Origin: Candidatus Kryptonium thompsonii
GTDB taxonomy: Bacteria > Bacteroidota > Ignavibacteria > Kryptoniales > Kryptoniaceae
NCBI GenBank assembly: GCA_001442925.1
Contig: LDXX01000008.1
Coordinates: forward strand, 54,634-118,633
DNA: 64,000 nt
Direction: 5' to 3'
Positions within the stretch are counted from its first letter, which is position 1, and every line of letters begins with the position of its first letter. The notes below the pieces were generated by a model. That model made no database searches. It saw only the letters and a program-made list of their open reading frames with translations, and was not told where the DNA came from. The position numbers and the translations under genes were made by a program. Of the stretch, positions 18,894 through 28,212 are shown in pieces.

Positions 18894-19892
18894 ATGAAAA
18901 CGAAATTTTTAATTTTTATCTTCACTGGTTTAGCATTTGCTGGCGGTTTGCTTCTCTGCTCCAACATGAAAACGAAAGAAATAACAACTGAATATGATTT
19001 AGATACGGTTGATGAGCTAAAAATTTCAAAATCGTTCAAGGCAAGCCCGGATTTAAATCTTTATATCGAATCTGAGGTTGCGGATGTACTAATTCAATCG
19101 CATGAAGAGGACAGAATTGATGTCGATTTTTATGTCAAGGGCTTAGAGGAAAAGTTGAAAGAATTTAATATTTCATTTGAAGAAAACGAAAAGAGCCTAA
19201 CGATTAAAGTCAAAAGAAAGAAAAAAATCAGATGGTTCGATTTCACCGATCTCTTTGACTTCTTTAACCGAGAGTGGTATGAGTCTGCGAGGCTTGTTGT
19301 AAATGTACCTAAAAAATTATCCACTGTGAATATTAAAGCTTCGGGAGGAGATGTCAAGGCTTCAAATATTGATGCCGACTTTGATATTTACTCATCAGGT
19401 GGGGATATTTATGGAGAAGGCATTAATGGACCGATCTACGCCTCTTCAGCAGGGGGTGATATAAGACTTAAAAATTGCGCTAACTCGGCTGAGATAAAAA
19501 CATCCGGTGGCGATATCTTTATCAACGATTATCAGGGGTCGCTTGAGTTGAAATCATCAGGCGGTGATATCACTGTAAATAAATTATCTGGTCATGTCAC
19601 CGCATCTTCAGCTGGAGGCGATATAAAAGTTGATTTTTTAAAACCGTCAGGAACAACGAGATTATCCTCAGCGGGCGGGGATATAAAAATTTATGCTCCT
19701 TCAAACCTGAATGCTTATGTCGATTTCAAAACCTCAGGCGGAGATATAAAGATTGATTTTCCAATAAATATCGAAACAAAAACGCATTCTGAACTAAAAG
19801 GTTGGATTGGGAAGCCAAATTCAGGTGTAATTATTGAAGCATTGACATCTGGAGGAGATGTAGAACTAATTTCAAGAGAGCTTGAGATTTAG
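18894..19892 (+). CDS. Secreted DUF4097-type beta-repeat protein
   Basis: A signal-peptide-like N-terminus with a possible lipobox (GLLLCSN) is followed by a beta-rich protein of 332 aa. From about residue 147 it carries nine copies of S-[GA]-G-D-[IV]-like motifs (GGDV or GGDI), about 14-21 residues apart for most copies, expected to stack as a beta-helix. This is the DUF4097 pattern, and no enzymatic motif is seen. The frame opens with a TTG at 18891; I take the adjacent ATG at 18894. The gene ends 17 nt from the oppositely oriented tRNA-Arg. Confidence 0.75.
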   Translation: MKTKFLIFIFTGLAFAGGLLLCSNMKTKEITTEYDLDTVDELKISKSFKASPDLNLYIESEVADVLIQSHEEDRIDVDFYVKGLEEKLKEFNISFEENEKSLTIKVKRKKKIRWFDFTDLFDFFNREWYESARLVVNVPKKLSTVNIKASGGDVKASNIDADFDIYSSGGDIYGEGINGPIYASSAGGDIRLKNCANSAEIKTSGGDIFINDYQGSLELKSSGGDITVNKLSGHVTASSAGGDIKVDFLKPSGTTRLSSAGGDIKIYAPSNLNAYVDFKTSGGDIKIDFPINIETKTHSELKGWIGKPNSGVIIEALTSGGDVELISRELEI

Positions 19893-19909
19893 AATACAAG
19901 AAAAATTAG

Positions 19910-19983
19910 CGCGCCTGGAGGGACTCGAACCCCCAACCCGCGGATCCGAAGTCCGCTGCTCTGTCCAATTGAGCTACAGGCGC
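19910..19983 (-). tRNA. tRNA-Arg (anticodon TCG)
   Basis: On the minus strand the 74-nt cloverleaf has acceptor GCGCCTG/CAGGCGC (perfect), D-stem GCTC/GAGC, anticodon stem GCGGA/TCCGC around loop CTTCGGA (anticodon TCG, reads CGA), T-stem GGGGG/CCCTC and discriminator G. CCA is not encoded. Its first 10 nt overlap the end of ispD on the same strand. Confidence 0.97.
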
Positions 19984-20675
19984 GTAGTTTTATTTCTTTC
20001 AAAAATCAATCTTGCAAACTCAATATCCTCAGGCGTGGTTATCTTTATGTTTTCGTATAAACCTTCAACAACCTTCACTTTGATACCGAGCCGTTCAACA
20101 AGGGCTGAATCATCCGTTGCATAAAAAGAATCCGTATAAGCTTTTTTGTATGCCTGCTGTAAAATTGTATAATAAAACGCCTGTGGCGTTTGAACAAGCC
20201 ACAAAGAATTTCTATCAAGCGTTTTTTCAACAAAACCGTTTTCTCCACCAAGCTTAACTGTCTCCTTGGGGCGAACTGCAAGAACCGCTGCTCCTGTTTC
20301 TTTACACGCTGAAATTACTTCGCAAATTTTTTCACAGGTTATGAAAGGTCTTACTGCATCATGAACGACGACGATTTCAGTATGATGATAAACCATCATT
20401 TGTAAGGCGTTATAAACCGAATCCTGTCTTTCATTACCACCAATCGTAACCTCAACAACTTTAGTTATGTTAAATTTTTTAACCATATTTTCAACCTCAA
20501 GCAAAATCTCAGGTGCCGTTGCTATGATTATCGCATCTATACAACTACAGTTTTGAAATTTCTCAAGCGTATGAATTAAAATCGGCTTGCCAGATATCTC
20601 TATCAACTGTTTATGTATCCCAGCATTTATCCTTTTACCATACCCTCCAGCTGGGATTATCGCAGTTACCTTCAA
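19974..20675 (-). CDS. ispD: 2-C-methyl-D-erythritol 4-phosphate cytidylyltransferase
   Basis: IspD joins CTP and MEP in the non-mevalonate isoprenoid pathway. The 233-aa protein has the nucleotide-binding start AIIPAGGYGKRINAGIHKQLIEISGKPIL, VVHDAVRPFI (residues about 100-109) and QTPQAFYY. The start is TTG at 20675, overlapping the upstream gene's stop by 4 nt (TTGA). The stop codon TAG is formed by nucleotides 8-10 of the downstream tRNA-Arg. dxr of the same pathway lies at 57.5 kb. Confidence 0.95.
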   Translation of the reverse strand: MKVTAIIPAGGYGKRINAGIHKQLIEISGKPILIHTLEKFQNCSCIDAIIIATAPEILLEVENMVKKFNITKVVEVTIGGNERQDSVYNALQMMVYHHTEIVVVHDAVRPFITCEKICEVISACKETGAAVLAVRPKETVKLGGENGFVEKTLDRNSLWLVQTPQAFYYTILQQAYKKAYTDSFYATDDSALVERLGIKVKVVEGLYENIKITTPEDIEFARLIFERNKTTRL

Positions 20676-22528
20676 TCTTTATTCTCTTTTTGTTTCTCGT
20701 TTTCGGCGATGTAGTCAATATGAAAGATAAAATCTGGAAACTTTTTTGGCAAATTTATGATGTTATAAACCATTACCCCAGTTGATAACCTATCAATCCA
20801 TGACGAAAGTGGCCAACCGAAATGAATATGAATTTTCTTCTCAGGCGGAACCTCATACTTTATTGTGTTAAGCAAACCAACCATCATATCAAACAAACTC
20901 ATCCTCGGCTGGATTGAAATCCAAAAATGCCTTGAAGAGATTCTTTCGGGCTTATCAAGACGTGGCGAGTAAAAACTGACATAAATTGCGTCTTTATTCA
21001 CATTTTCAATATCCTCTTTAGGCCTCTTGAAATGTATATGGACTTCATCAGATTCAGTCTCCGCAATTGCAAACACTACATCCATGGGGCTATCGGTAAT
21101 CCGTCTTATTGGAATTTCTGGGGCTCTAAATCTCGAAATTCTAAACCCAGCAAACAAAAAGAATAGAGTCATAAAAAGCCAGAGCAGCGCACCATAAATG
21201 CGATTCAAAACTATGTAAACGAAGATGCTAAATGTCACAATGAAAAGAAGCAAAGTACCTGTTCTTGATGTGTGATATGTTATTTCTTTCGTTCCCATGC
21301 GATAACGATAAATAACAAGTGAGCCAATGTTAATTGAAAAGCTTGCGACAAGTCCAACCGCATACATCTCAGCAAGCATAGCTTGGCTTCCACTTGTTAT
21401 AAAAAGTATAACTGAATAAAAGATCGCATTAAAAATATGTATTCTGTAAAGTGAGCCCCGACGATTTAATTTCATCATCCATGGGAAATTATATCTCTCG
21501 CATATTTTCTCTATTAACTCCGAAGAAGCAACCATCGCAGTATTAACAGCCATTATCAATGTTATGCTCGCAAGGGCACTAACAATTATTCCAAACCAAT
21601 AACCATTAACCCTCTCTGCAAAAGTTGGGATTAAATCGGTCTCATGTTTTTCAAGATCAATATTTGATGAAAGAGCAAAGAGAGCAATAAGTGGAGTCAC
21701 TATCCCAACGGTGAGAGCAAGAAAAATGTAGGCTTTTCTTATATCGTGCCAGCTCTTAACAAGTGATGCGGTTTGAAGAACTGATTCAATTCCAGAATAT
21801 GCAAGGATACAGCTCCCTATCCCAGTGACGAGATTCGCATAAGATTTAAAAATTGAAGCTTCATTGATATCAGAAAGAAAAAGAGAAAATGATTCTTCAA
21901 CTTTCACCAACGAAGATTGCTCAAAGTCCAAAATGGCTCCAGCAACTAAATTTAAAAGCACGAATGAAGCGAAAATAAAAATTGCAAATGTAAATTTTGC
22001 GTTTTCCCTTATACCAAGTATGTTAAGACCAGCTATAAACCAAACGACAAGAATTTTCAATAAAAATTTTAAATGAGATGGAATCAATATAAATGCAAGG
22101 CCGTTTTCAACAGCGCTTACAGTTGAGATCGAAGCTGTTAAGATATACACAACAAGTATTGAAGCAACCGCTATGAAAGAAATTGTCGGACCAAGGACAA
22201 GATACGAGAATGAATAAACCCCGCCACCTTTTATACCATGAACTTCAAGAATTTCCGCTATTTCGACCATTCGAGTTGAAAGAAAACGAATGAAAAGAGA
22301 AGTAAGGGCAATATAAACAATCGCCTTTATACCAATAAATCTGTACGCCTCAAAAGGAGCATAATAAATAGATGTAAGCTCATCCATCAAAGTTATAATA
22401 GCAACGGCAAACCATGTTATCCACCAACGCCCCGAGTCGAAATAACTTAATAAATTCTTCTTTTTAACAAGGTTAACGAAAACAAAAAAGATCAAAAGAT
22501 TTATAACAATAAAAACAAAGGTTCTCAT
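20672..22528 (-). CDS. APC-superfamily amino acid permease-like transporter
   Basis: The 618-aa protein has about 12 hydrophobic segments over residues 1-455 and a soluble C-terminal domain of about 155 residues rich in charged and aromatic residues. The APC-type pattern is seen in GIKGGGVYSFSYLVLGPTISF (TM3 region) and LAYSGIESVLQTASLVKSWHDIRKA (TM6 region). The substrate is not predictable. The tail beginning near AETESDEVHIHFKRPKEDIE is not a domain I recognise. It has an ATG start and a 20-nt gap to queA, and is translationally coupled to ispD. Confidence 0.75.
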   Translation of the reverse strand: MRTFVFIVINLLIFFVFVNLVKKKNLLSYFDSGRWWITWFAVAIITLMDELTSIYYAPFEAYRFIGIKAIVYIALTSLFIRFLSTRMVEIAEILEVHGIKGGGVYSFSYLVLGPTISFIAVASILVVYILTASISTVSAVENGLAFILIPSHLKFLLKILVVWFIAGLNILGIRENAKFTFAIFIFASFVLLNLVAGAILDFEQSSLVKVEESFSLFLSDINEASIFKSYANLVTGIGSCILAYSGIESVLQTASLVKSWHDIRKAYIFLALTVGIVTPLIALFALSSNIDLEKHETDLIPTFAERVNGYWFGIIVSALASITLIMAVNTAMVASSELIEKICERYNFPWMMKLNRRGSLYRIHIFNAIFYSVILFITSGSQAMLAEMYAVGLVASFSINIGSLVIYRYRMGTKEITYHTSRTGTLLLFIVTFSIFVYIVLNRIYGALLWLFMTLFFLFAGFRISRFRAPEIPIRRITDSPMDVVFAIAETESDEVHIHFKRPKEDIENVNKDAIYVSFYSPRLDKPERISSRHFWISIQPRMSLFDMMVGLLNTIKYEVPPEKKIHIHFGWPLSSWIDRLSTGVMVYNIINLPKKFPDFIFHIDYIAENEKQKENKD

Positions 22529-22548
22529 TGGAGGGTGAAAGGTTAGTT

Positions 22549-23589
22549 TTAGACTATAAGCATTGCATCCCCATAGCTCAAAAATCTATATCCACTTTTG
22601 ATGGCATGTTTATACGCCTGCATTAAAAGATCAAGCCCTGCAAATGCAGCAGTAAGAATAAGCGGCGTTGATTCAGGCATATGAAAGTTGGTTATAAGTT
22701 TATTAACGATCTTAAAATCATAGGGTGGATAAATAAACTTGTCGGTCCATCCTTTATAAGGTTTAACATGACCATCAGCGGTTACACTTGACTCAAGGGC
22801 TCTAACAACGCTTGTTCCAACAGCAACTACGCTTTTTCTTTTATCAATTGTTTCATTTATCATGCGAGCACTTTCAGGCGAAATTTCAAAGTATTCTGAA
22901 TCCATCCTATGTTTGCTTAAATCTTCAACCTCAATTTTTCTAAATGTTCCAATCCCAATATGAAGGACAATTGGGACAATTTTAACTCCTTTTTTCTCAA
23001 TTCTCTTAAGCAATCTCGTTGTAAAATGTAATCCCGCCGTCGGAGCTGCAACCGAGCCGATAACCTCAGCATATACAGTTTGATACCATTCTTTGTCGCC
23101 TTCCTCTGGCTGTCTTTTTATATAAGGTGGGAGCGGAACTAAACCGTACTTCTCCACAAACTTAAAGAAATCACCTTCATAATGAAACTTTAATGTCCTC
23201 CCGCGCGAAGTTGTATTATCAATGACCTCACAATACACTTCGTTATTATCACCAAAATAAATTTTGTTTCCGATTCTAACTTTTCGAGCTGGCTCAACAA
23301 GAACATCCCATAAATGCTCCTCAGGATTTAACTCCCGAAGCAAAAGTATCTCAATTTTTGCACCTGTCTTTTCCTTTCGCCCAATTAATTTTGCTGGAAA
23401 AACCTTAGTTTTGTTCACAACGAGAGAGTCTCCTTCCTCAAGGTAATCAATTATATCAGTGAAAACCTTATCCTCAAATGTTTTCGTCTTCCTGTCGACA
23501 ACAAGCAACCTTGCACTATCTCTTGGCTCAACTGGATATTTCGCAATCAAATGCTTCGGAAGCTGATAGTTAAATTCTGAAAGTTTCAT
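22549..23589 (-). CDS. queA: S-adenosylmethionine:tRNA ribosyltransferase-isomerase
   Basis: QueA builds epoxyqueuosine on tRNA using the ribosyl part of SAM. The 346-aa protein has the family landmarks YQLPKHLIAKYPVEPRDSARLL at the N-terminus, then VNKTKVFPAKLIGRK, SVAAPTAGLHFT, HIGIGTFRKI and NFHMPESTPLILTAAFAG. It starts at an ATG and has standard length. A stem-loop terminator for ppdK lies immediately upstream, so queA may have its own weak promoter or rely on read-through. Confidence 0.96.
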   Translation of the reverse strand: MKLSEFNYQLPKHLIAKYPVEPRDSARLLVVDRKTKTFEDKVFTDIIDYLEEGDSLVVNKTKVFPAKLIGRKEKTGAKIEILLLRELNPEEHLWDVLVEPARKVRIGNKIYFGDNNEVYCEVIDNTTSRGRTLKFHYEGDFFKFVEKYGLVPLPPYIKRQPEEGDKEWYQTVYAEVIGSVAAPTAGLHFTTRLLKRIEKKGVKIVPIVLHIGIGTFRKIEVEDLSKHRMDSEYFEISPESARMINETIDKRKSVVAVGTSVVRALESSVTADGHVKPYKGWTDKFIYPPYDFKIVNKLITNFHMPESTPLILTAAFAGLDLLMQAYKHAIKSGYRFLSYGDAMLIV

Positions 23590-23616
23590 GATACTCTAAA
23601 GCTTAAATTTTTAAAT

Positions 23617-23642
23617 TTAAAAGCGGGGGTAAACTCCCCCGC
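23617..23642 (-). terminator. Terminator downstream of ppdK
   Basis: Minus strand: a GC-rich stem GCGGGGG/CCCCCGC with a 6-nt loop, followed by TTTTAAATTT. It starts 7 nt after the ppdK stop and lies before queA. The opposite strand also has a short T-run, but no plus-strand gene ends there. Confidence 0.75.
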
Positions 23643-23649
23643 CAATTTT

Positions 23650-26454
23650 TTACTTTGCTTTAACTTTAGCCTTTCCTTTGGATCTTTGTTTAACCTTGCT
23701 CACAGCTTTCTTATTTGTCTTCTTCACCGATACTTTCTTAATCCCATCATAAAGTAACGCAGCTCTTGCAGCAGCAAGTCGCGCTATAGGAACACGATAT
23801 GGTGAACAACTTACATAATCAAGTCCAATCCTATGGCAAAACTCAATCGTCGCGGGATCACCACCGTGCTCTCCACAAATTCCAATCTTCAAGTTTGGTC
23901 TTACCGAGCGACCTTTTTCAACTCCAATTCGCATCAATTCTCCAATTCCTTTTACATCAATCGTCTGGAATGGGTCCTTATCGTAAATTCCGAAGTCAAG
24001 ATATTTATAAATGAATTTTTCATAGTCATCCCTTGAAAGTCCCATACCCATCTGCGTTAAATCGTTTGTCCCAAATGAGAAGAACTCAGCAACGGTTGCT
24101 ATTTCATCCGCAGTTATAGCTGCCCTTGGAACCTCGATCATCGTACCAACCGAATATTCAACTTTAACACCCTTTTCTTCCATAACCTTTTCAGCGACTT
24201 CACGAACGATCTTCTCTTGATTTTTAAGCTCATTCACATGACCAACAAGTGGTATCATTATCTCTGGTTTGACTTTTATTCCCTCTTTGGCTGCATCACA
24301 GGCTGCCTCTATAATAGCTCTCGTTTGCATCGCCGTAATCTCTGGATAGACAATTCCAAGTCGGCAACCTCTAAAACCAAGCATCGGGTTGAATTCCTTA
24401 AGCTCAGCAATTTTCCTTCGAATTTTTTCTTCTGGTATTCCCGTCTTCTCAGAAAATTCTTTTATTTCTTCATCTGTATGTGGTAAAAATTCATGCAGTG
24501 GTGGATCAAGCGTCCTTATCGTCACTGGCCTATCACCCATAACCTTAAAAATCCCGTAAAAGTCAGCCCTCTGCAAAGGCAAAAGTTCATTTAAAGCTGC
24601 CTCTCTTTCTTCCTTTGTATCTGCAAGTATCATTTTTCTCATTGAGATGATTCTATCCCCCTCAAAGAACATATGTTCAGTTCTTGTCAATCCAATTCCT
24701 TCAGCCCCAAATGCAACCGCAACCTCTGCTTGTTTTGGAAGATCAGCATTAGTTCTGATCCTCAACCTTCTTACTTCATCAGCCCATTTCATTAGCTTTT
24801 CAAATTGTTTATAAACAGGGGCTTTCTCAGGGTCAAGTGTCTTCTCAACAAGAACCTGTAAAACTTCACTTGGCTTTGTGGTTATTTTCCCAAGTATAAC
24901 TTCACCCGTTGAACCATCGATTGAAATGTAATCCCCTTCTTTTATAACCTGACCATTAACTCTTATCTCTTTCTTAACATAATCAATATCAAGAGCTCCG
25001 CACCCAACAACGCAAACCTTCCCCATTTGCCTTGCAACAAGTGCTGCGTGTGATGTCATGCCACCACGCGATGTTAATATACCTTCAGCAGCGTACATGC
25101 CTCTTATATCGTCCGGCGAAGTTTCTATTCTTGTTAAGATAACCTTTTCACCACGCCTTGCCCATTCTTCGGCGTCTTCGGAATGAAAAACAACTCTACC
25201 AGTCGCAGCACCCGGACCTGCTGGCAATCCCTTTGCAAGCAAACGCCCATTCTTAATTGCTGATTCCTTTTCAACGGCATCAAAAATTGGCCTTAAAAGA
25301 TGATTCAAGGCATCTGGCTCTATTCTCAACAAAGCCTCCTCTTTCGTTATCAACCCTTCCTCAACCATATCAACTGCTATTCTTATCGCAGCAAACCCCG
25401 TTCTCTTTCCAGCACGCGTTTGCAACATGTAAAGTTTTCCACGCTCTATTGTAAACTCAATATCTTGCATATCTTTTAACCTACTCTCGAGAATTTTCCT
25501 TACCTCGAGAAGTTGTTCATAAACATGCGGCATAACTTCTTTCAATTTTGAAATCGGAAGTGGTGTTCTTATCCCCGCGACTACATCCTCACCCTGGGCA
25601 TTCATCAAAAATTCACCATAAAACTCATTCTCACCTGTAGCGGGATTTCTCGTAAACGCAACTCCTGTCCCAGAATCATCACCCATATTTCCAAAAACCA
25701 TCGTTTGAACATTTACAGCTGTACCCATATCATCCGAGATGTTATAAATTTTTCTATAAGCAATAGCCCTTGGATTCATCCATGATCTGAAAACAGCACC
25801 GATTGCTCCCCATAATTGTTCCCACGGGTCTTCTGGAAATTCAACTCCTCTTTTTTTCTTTATCAAATCTTTAAACTCATAAACAAGCTCTTTCAAATCA
25901 TCTGCGGTAAGATCAATATCATGCTCCACACCTTTGGCTTTCTTTTTCTCCTCAATCAAAACCTCAAATGGGTCTCTTTCTTCTTTGGTTTCAGGCTTCA
26001 AACCAAGAACAACATCACCATACATTTGAACAAATCTTCTATACGCATCCCATGCAAATCTTTCATTGCGCGTTTGCTCAATCAAACCCTTAACAGTTTC
26101 GTCATTTAATCCAAGATTTAAAATCGTATCCATCATCCCAGGCATTGAAACTGGAGCTCCTGATCTGACAGAAACAAGAAGTGGATTTTTAGGATCACCA
26201 AATTTTCTCCCAACAAGTTTTTCAACCTTTGCAAGTGCTTTTTTAACTTGTTCCTCAAGGCCCTTTGGATATGTTTGATTATGCTTGTAATAATAACTGC
26301 AAACTTCCGTCGTAATTGTAAACCCAGGTGGCACAGGCAAACCAATGTTTGTCATCTCAGCAAGATTTGCACCTTTACCCCCAAGAAGTTTCTTCATCTC
26401 AGCCGTTCCCTCAGCCTTACCGCCACCAAAAAAATAAACATATTTTTTTGCCAT
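23650..26454 (-). CDS. ppdK: Pyruvate, phosphate dikinase
   Basis: PPDK interconverts pyruvate + ATP + Pi and PEP + AMP + PPi. The 934-aa protein has the N-terminal ATP-grasp region ([39 protein letters not shown]), the swivelling phosphohistidine domain ([18 protein letters not shown], His near residue 468) and the C-terminal PEP/pyruvate barrel with [10 protein letters not shown] (catalytic Cys near 860). About 25 residues of Lys-rich tail follow the normal C-terminus. The start is an ATG, 16 nt after the upstream gene, with a terminator after it. Confidence 0.97.
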   Translation of the reverse strand: MAKKYVYFFGGGKAEGTAEMKKLLGGKGANLAEMTNIGLPVPPGFTITTEVCSYYYKHNQTYPKGLEEQVKKALAKVEKLVGRKFGDPKNPLLVSVRSGAPVSMPGMMDTILNLGLNDETVKGLIEQTRNERFAWDAYRRFVQMYGDVVLGLKPETKEERDPFEVLIEEKKKAKGVEHDIDLTADDLKELVYEFKDLIKKKRGVEFPEDPWEQLWGAIGAVFRSWMNPRAIAYRKIYNISDDMGTAVNVQTMVFGNMGDDSGTGVAFTRNPATGENEFYGEFLMNAQGEDVVAGIRTPLPISKLKEVMPHVYEQLLEVRKILESRLKDMQDIEFTIERGKLYMLQTRAGKRTGFAAIRIAVDMVEEGLITKEEALLRIEPDALNHLLRPIFDAVEKESAIKNGRLLAKGLPAGPGAATGRVVFHSEDAEEWARRGEKVILTRIETSPDDIRGMYAAEGILTSRGGMTSHAALVARQMGKVCVVGCGALDIDYVKKEIRVNGQVIKEGDYISIDGSTGEVILGKITTKPSEVLQVLVEKTLDPEKAPVYKQFEKLMKWADEVRRLRIRTNADLPKQAEVAVAFGAEGIGLTRTEHMFFEGDRIISMRKMILADTKEEREAALNELLPLQRADFYGIFKVMGDRPVTIRTLDPPLHEFLPHTDEEIKEFSEKTGIPEEKIRRKIAELKEFNPMLGFRGCRLGIVYPEITAMQTRAIIEAACDAAKEGIKVKPEIMIPLVGHVNELKNQEKIVREVAEKVMEEKGVKVEYSVGTMIEVPRAAITADEIATVAEFFSFGTNDLTQMGMGLSRDDYEKFIYKYLDFGIYDKDPFQTIDVKGIGELMRIGVEKGRSVRPNLKIGICGEHGGDPATIEFCHRIGLDYVSCSPYRVPIARLAAARAALLYDGIKKVSVKKTNKKAVSKVKQRSKGKAKVKAK

Positions 26455-26470
26455 TGTGCTAACTCCAAGT

Positions 26471-27151
26471 TTATTTTTGAATTATCGAATTTATAAATGC
26501 ATCAAGCAAATTTTTTGAAAAAATGCTTCGGGAATCTTTCATCCTCTCAGGATGCCATTGTACAAGCAAAACAAATCTATCATCCCCAGCCCACTCAAGC
26601 CCTTCAATCACACCATCGCTACACTTTGCATTTATACGCAAGTTTTCACCGACCCTATCTGCCGACTGATGATGACTGCTGTTTACAATTCCCCCTTTCT
26701 CTCCTACAATTTTAAATAACTTCGAGTCTTCAAAAACAAAAACATCATGCAATCTGTCTTCCCCAGTGTTTTCATCTTTACGATGGTTCGTTCCAACGAC
26801 CGTCTGAATATCAAAAATCAAACTCCCACGCAAATAAACATTTGTCAACTGTAATCCCCTACAAATCCCAAGAATTGGCAAATTCTTAGAAAAAGCAATG
26901 TCAAGTAGTTTAAACTCAAACCAATCCCTCTCACGATTATACTTATCACCCTCTCTTTCTGGCTCACCGTAAAACTCTGGATGAACATCATCGCCACCTG
27001 TAAGCAAAAGAGCATCACACTTCTTCAATTCCCCAGCGTTAAGTTCTTTATATGACAAAACTACTGGCTCAACTTCAACAGGCGCCATTTTCAACCAGTT
27101 GATATAATTTTCAAGCTTGCTATCGCAATAAGAAACCCCTACCTTTATCAT
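26471..27151 (-). CDS. Class-I glutamine amidotransferase-like hydrolase (peptidase C26)
   Basis: The 226-aa protein resembles the PuuD/gamma-glutamyl-GABA hydrolase family. It has [15 protein letters not shown], the nucleophile elbow [18 protein letters not shown] (Cys near residue 97), and the C-terminal VQWHPERM with the catalytic His. The real substrate is unknown; other genes of a putrescine pathway are not nearby. It starts at an ATG directly adjacent to the lpxK stop (1 nt), so it is part of the same operon. Confidence 0.85.
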   Translation of the reverse strand: MIKVGVSYCDSKLENYINWLKMAPVEVEPVVLSYKELNAGELKKCDALLLTGGDDVHPEFYGEPEREGDKYNRERDWFEFKLLDIAFSKNLPILGICRGLQLTNVYLRGSLIFDIQTVVGTNHRKDENTGEDRLHDVFVFEDSKLFKIVGEKGGIVNSSHHQSADRVGENLRINAKCSDGVIEGLEWAGDDRFVLLVQWHPERMKDSRSIFSKNLLDAFINSIIQK

Positions 27152-28201
27152 TTAAATCAACCCTAAAAGCTTTTGTTTTAAACTTTCCTCCCCATTTAAA
27201 AATTTCACTTGAATCCTCGCATAAAAAAAAGGAAATTTTTCCAACTCCTTCACATTGAATAACCTCGCATAATCCTTTTCAGTTGTGATGATAAACTCCG
27301 CTTTTGTCGTTTCCAAGATGTTGATCAACTTCTCAATATCCCGCCAATTATACCTGTAGTGATCGGGAAACTCAAAATCTTTTTCGATTATAAAATTATT
27401 GTCTTTCAATAGTTTTATAAATTTTATATGTTTTCCGATACCTGAAAAAGCTATTATTTTCTTACCTTCAAACTCTTCTTTGCTTAAAATATAATCAAAA
27501 AATTTCCGTATTTCAAGAAGCTCATAGTCAAAATTCGCTATTACTTTATTTCCGTCGAGATAGCGCTTACACTTATCTGCTTTTCCGATATCACCCCAAA
27601 CACATACTACATCCGCCCTTTTCAGCGAAGAAAATGGCTCTCGTTTTAATCCAGCTGGAATTAAAAACTCCCCAAGTTCATCACCTGAAATAATCACGAT
27701 ATCAACATCCCTATATAAATCTCTCCTTTGGAAACCATCATCAAGTAAAAAAACATCAACTTCAAACTTTTCAAGAATTTTTAACCCAGCAGAATATCTA
27801 TCTTCGCAAACCGCAACAATCCAACCCAGCTTCTCTTCAATTGATTTCAAAGCCATCTGAAATGGCTCATCACCACACTCATCTGGATTTGCAAAAATCT
27901 TTACTCCATCCGTTACAAGAACAAAGCCCTTGGTTCTCCTTTTGTATCCACGACTTAAAATCGCAACTCTTTTCCCAAGGGAAGAAAAATATCGTCCAAT
28001 CCACTCAACCATTGGAGTTTTACCTGTTCCCCCAGCCATTATATTTCCAACTGAAACAACAGGTCGTGGAAGTTTTTTAACCTTAAAAATTCCCCATTCA
28101 TAAAATAAATTTCTAATTACAACCGCCAATCCATAAAAAAGCGAAAGGGGAAATAAAAAATACCTTAAATTTCGCCACGCTTTAAAAAAAGTTCTGTTCA
28201 T
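27152..28201 (-). CDS. lpxK: Tetraacyldisaccharide 4'-kinase
   Basis: LpxK phosphorylates the lipid A precursor DS-1-P at the inner membrane. The N-terminus has a hydrophobic anchor (LRYFLFPLSLFYGLAVVI) and then the P-loop in VGNIMAGGTGKTPMVEWIG. The family's LDDGFQRRDLYRDVDIVII is also present. The frame opens with GTG at 28219, overlapping lpxB by 7 nt. I take the ATG at 28201 (349 aa), because it gives a usual N-terminus, but neither start has a clear Shine-Dalgarno. Confidence 0.93.
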   Translation of the reverse strand: MNRTFFKAWRNLRYFLFPLSLFYGLAVVIRNLFYEWGIFKVKKLPRPVVSVGNIMAGGTGKTPMVEWIGRYFSSLGKRVAILSRGYKRRTKGFVLVTDGVKIFANPDECGDEPFQMALKSIEEKLGWIVAVCEDRYSAGLKILEKFEVDVFLLDDGFQRRDLYRDVDIVIISGDELGEFLIPAGLKREPFSSLKRADVVCVWGDIGKADKCKRYLDGNKVIANFDYELLEIRKFFDYILSKEEFEGKKIIAFSGIGKHIKFIKLLKDNNFIIEKDFEFPDHYRYNWRDIEKLINILETTKAEFIITTEKDYARLFNVKELEKFPFFYARIQVKFLNGEESLKQKLLGLI

Positions 28202-28212
28202 AAACACTAAAC

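Noticed and set aside
26471..27151. Assignment as puuD in a putrescine pathway
   Set aside because: The fold and catalytic residues fit, but no other putrescine genes are nearby, so only the family is given.
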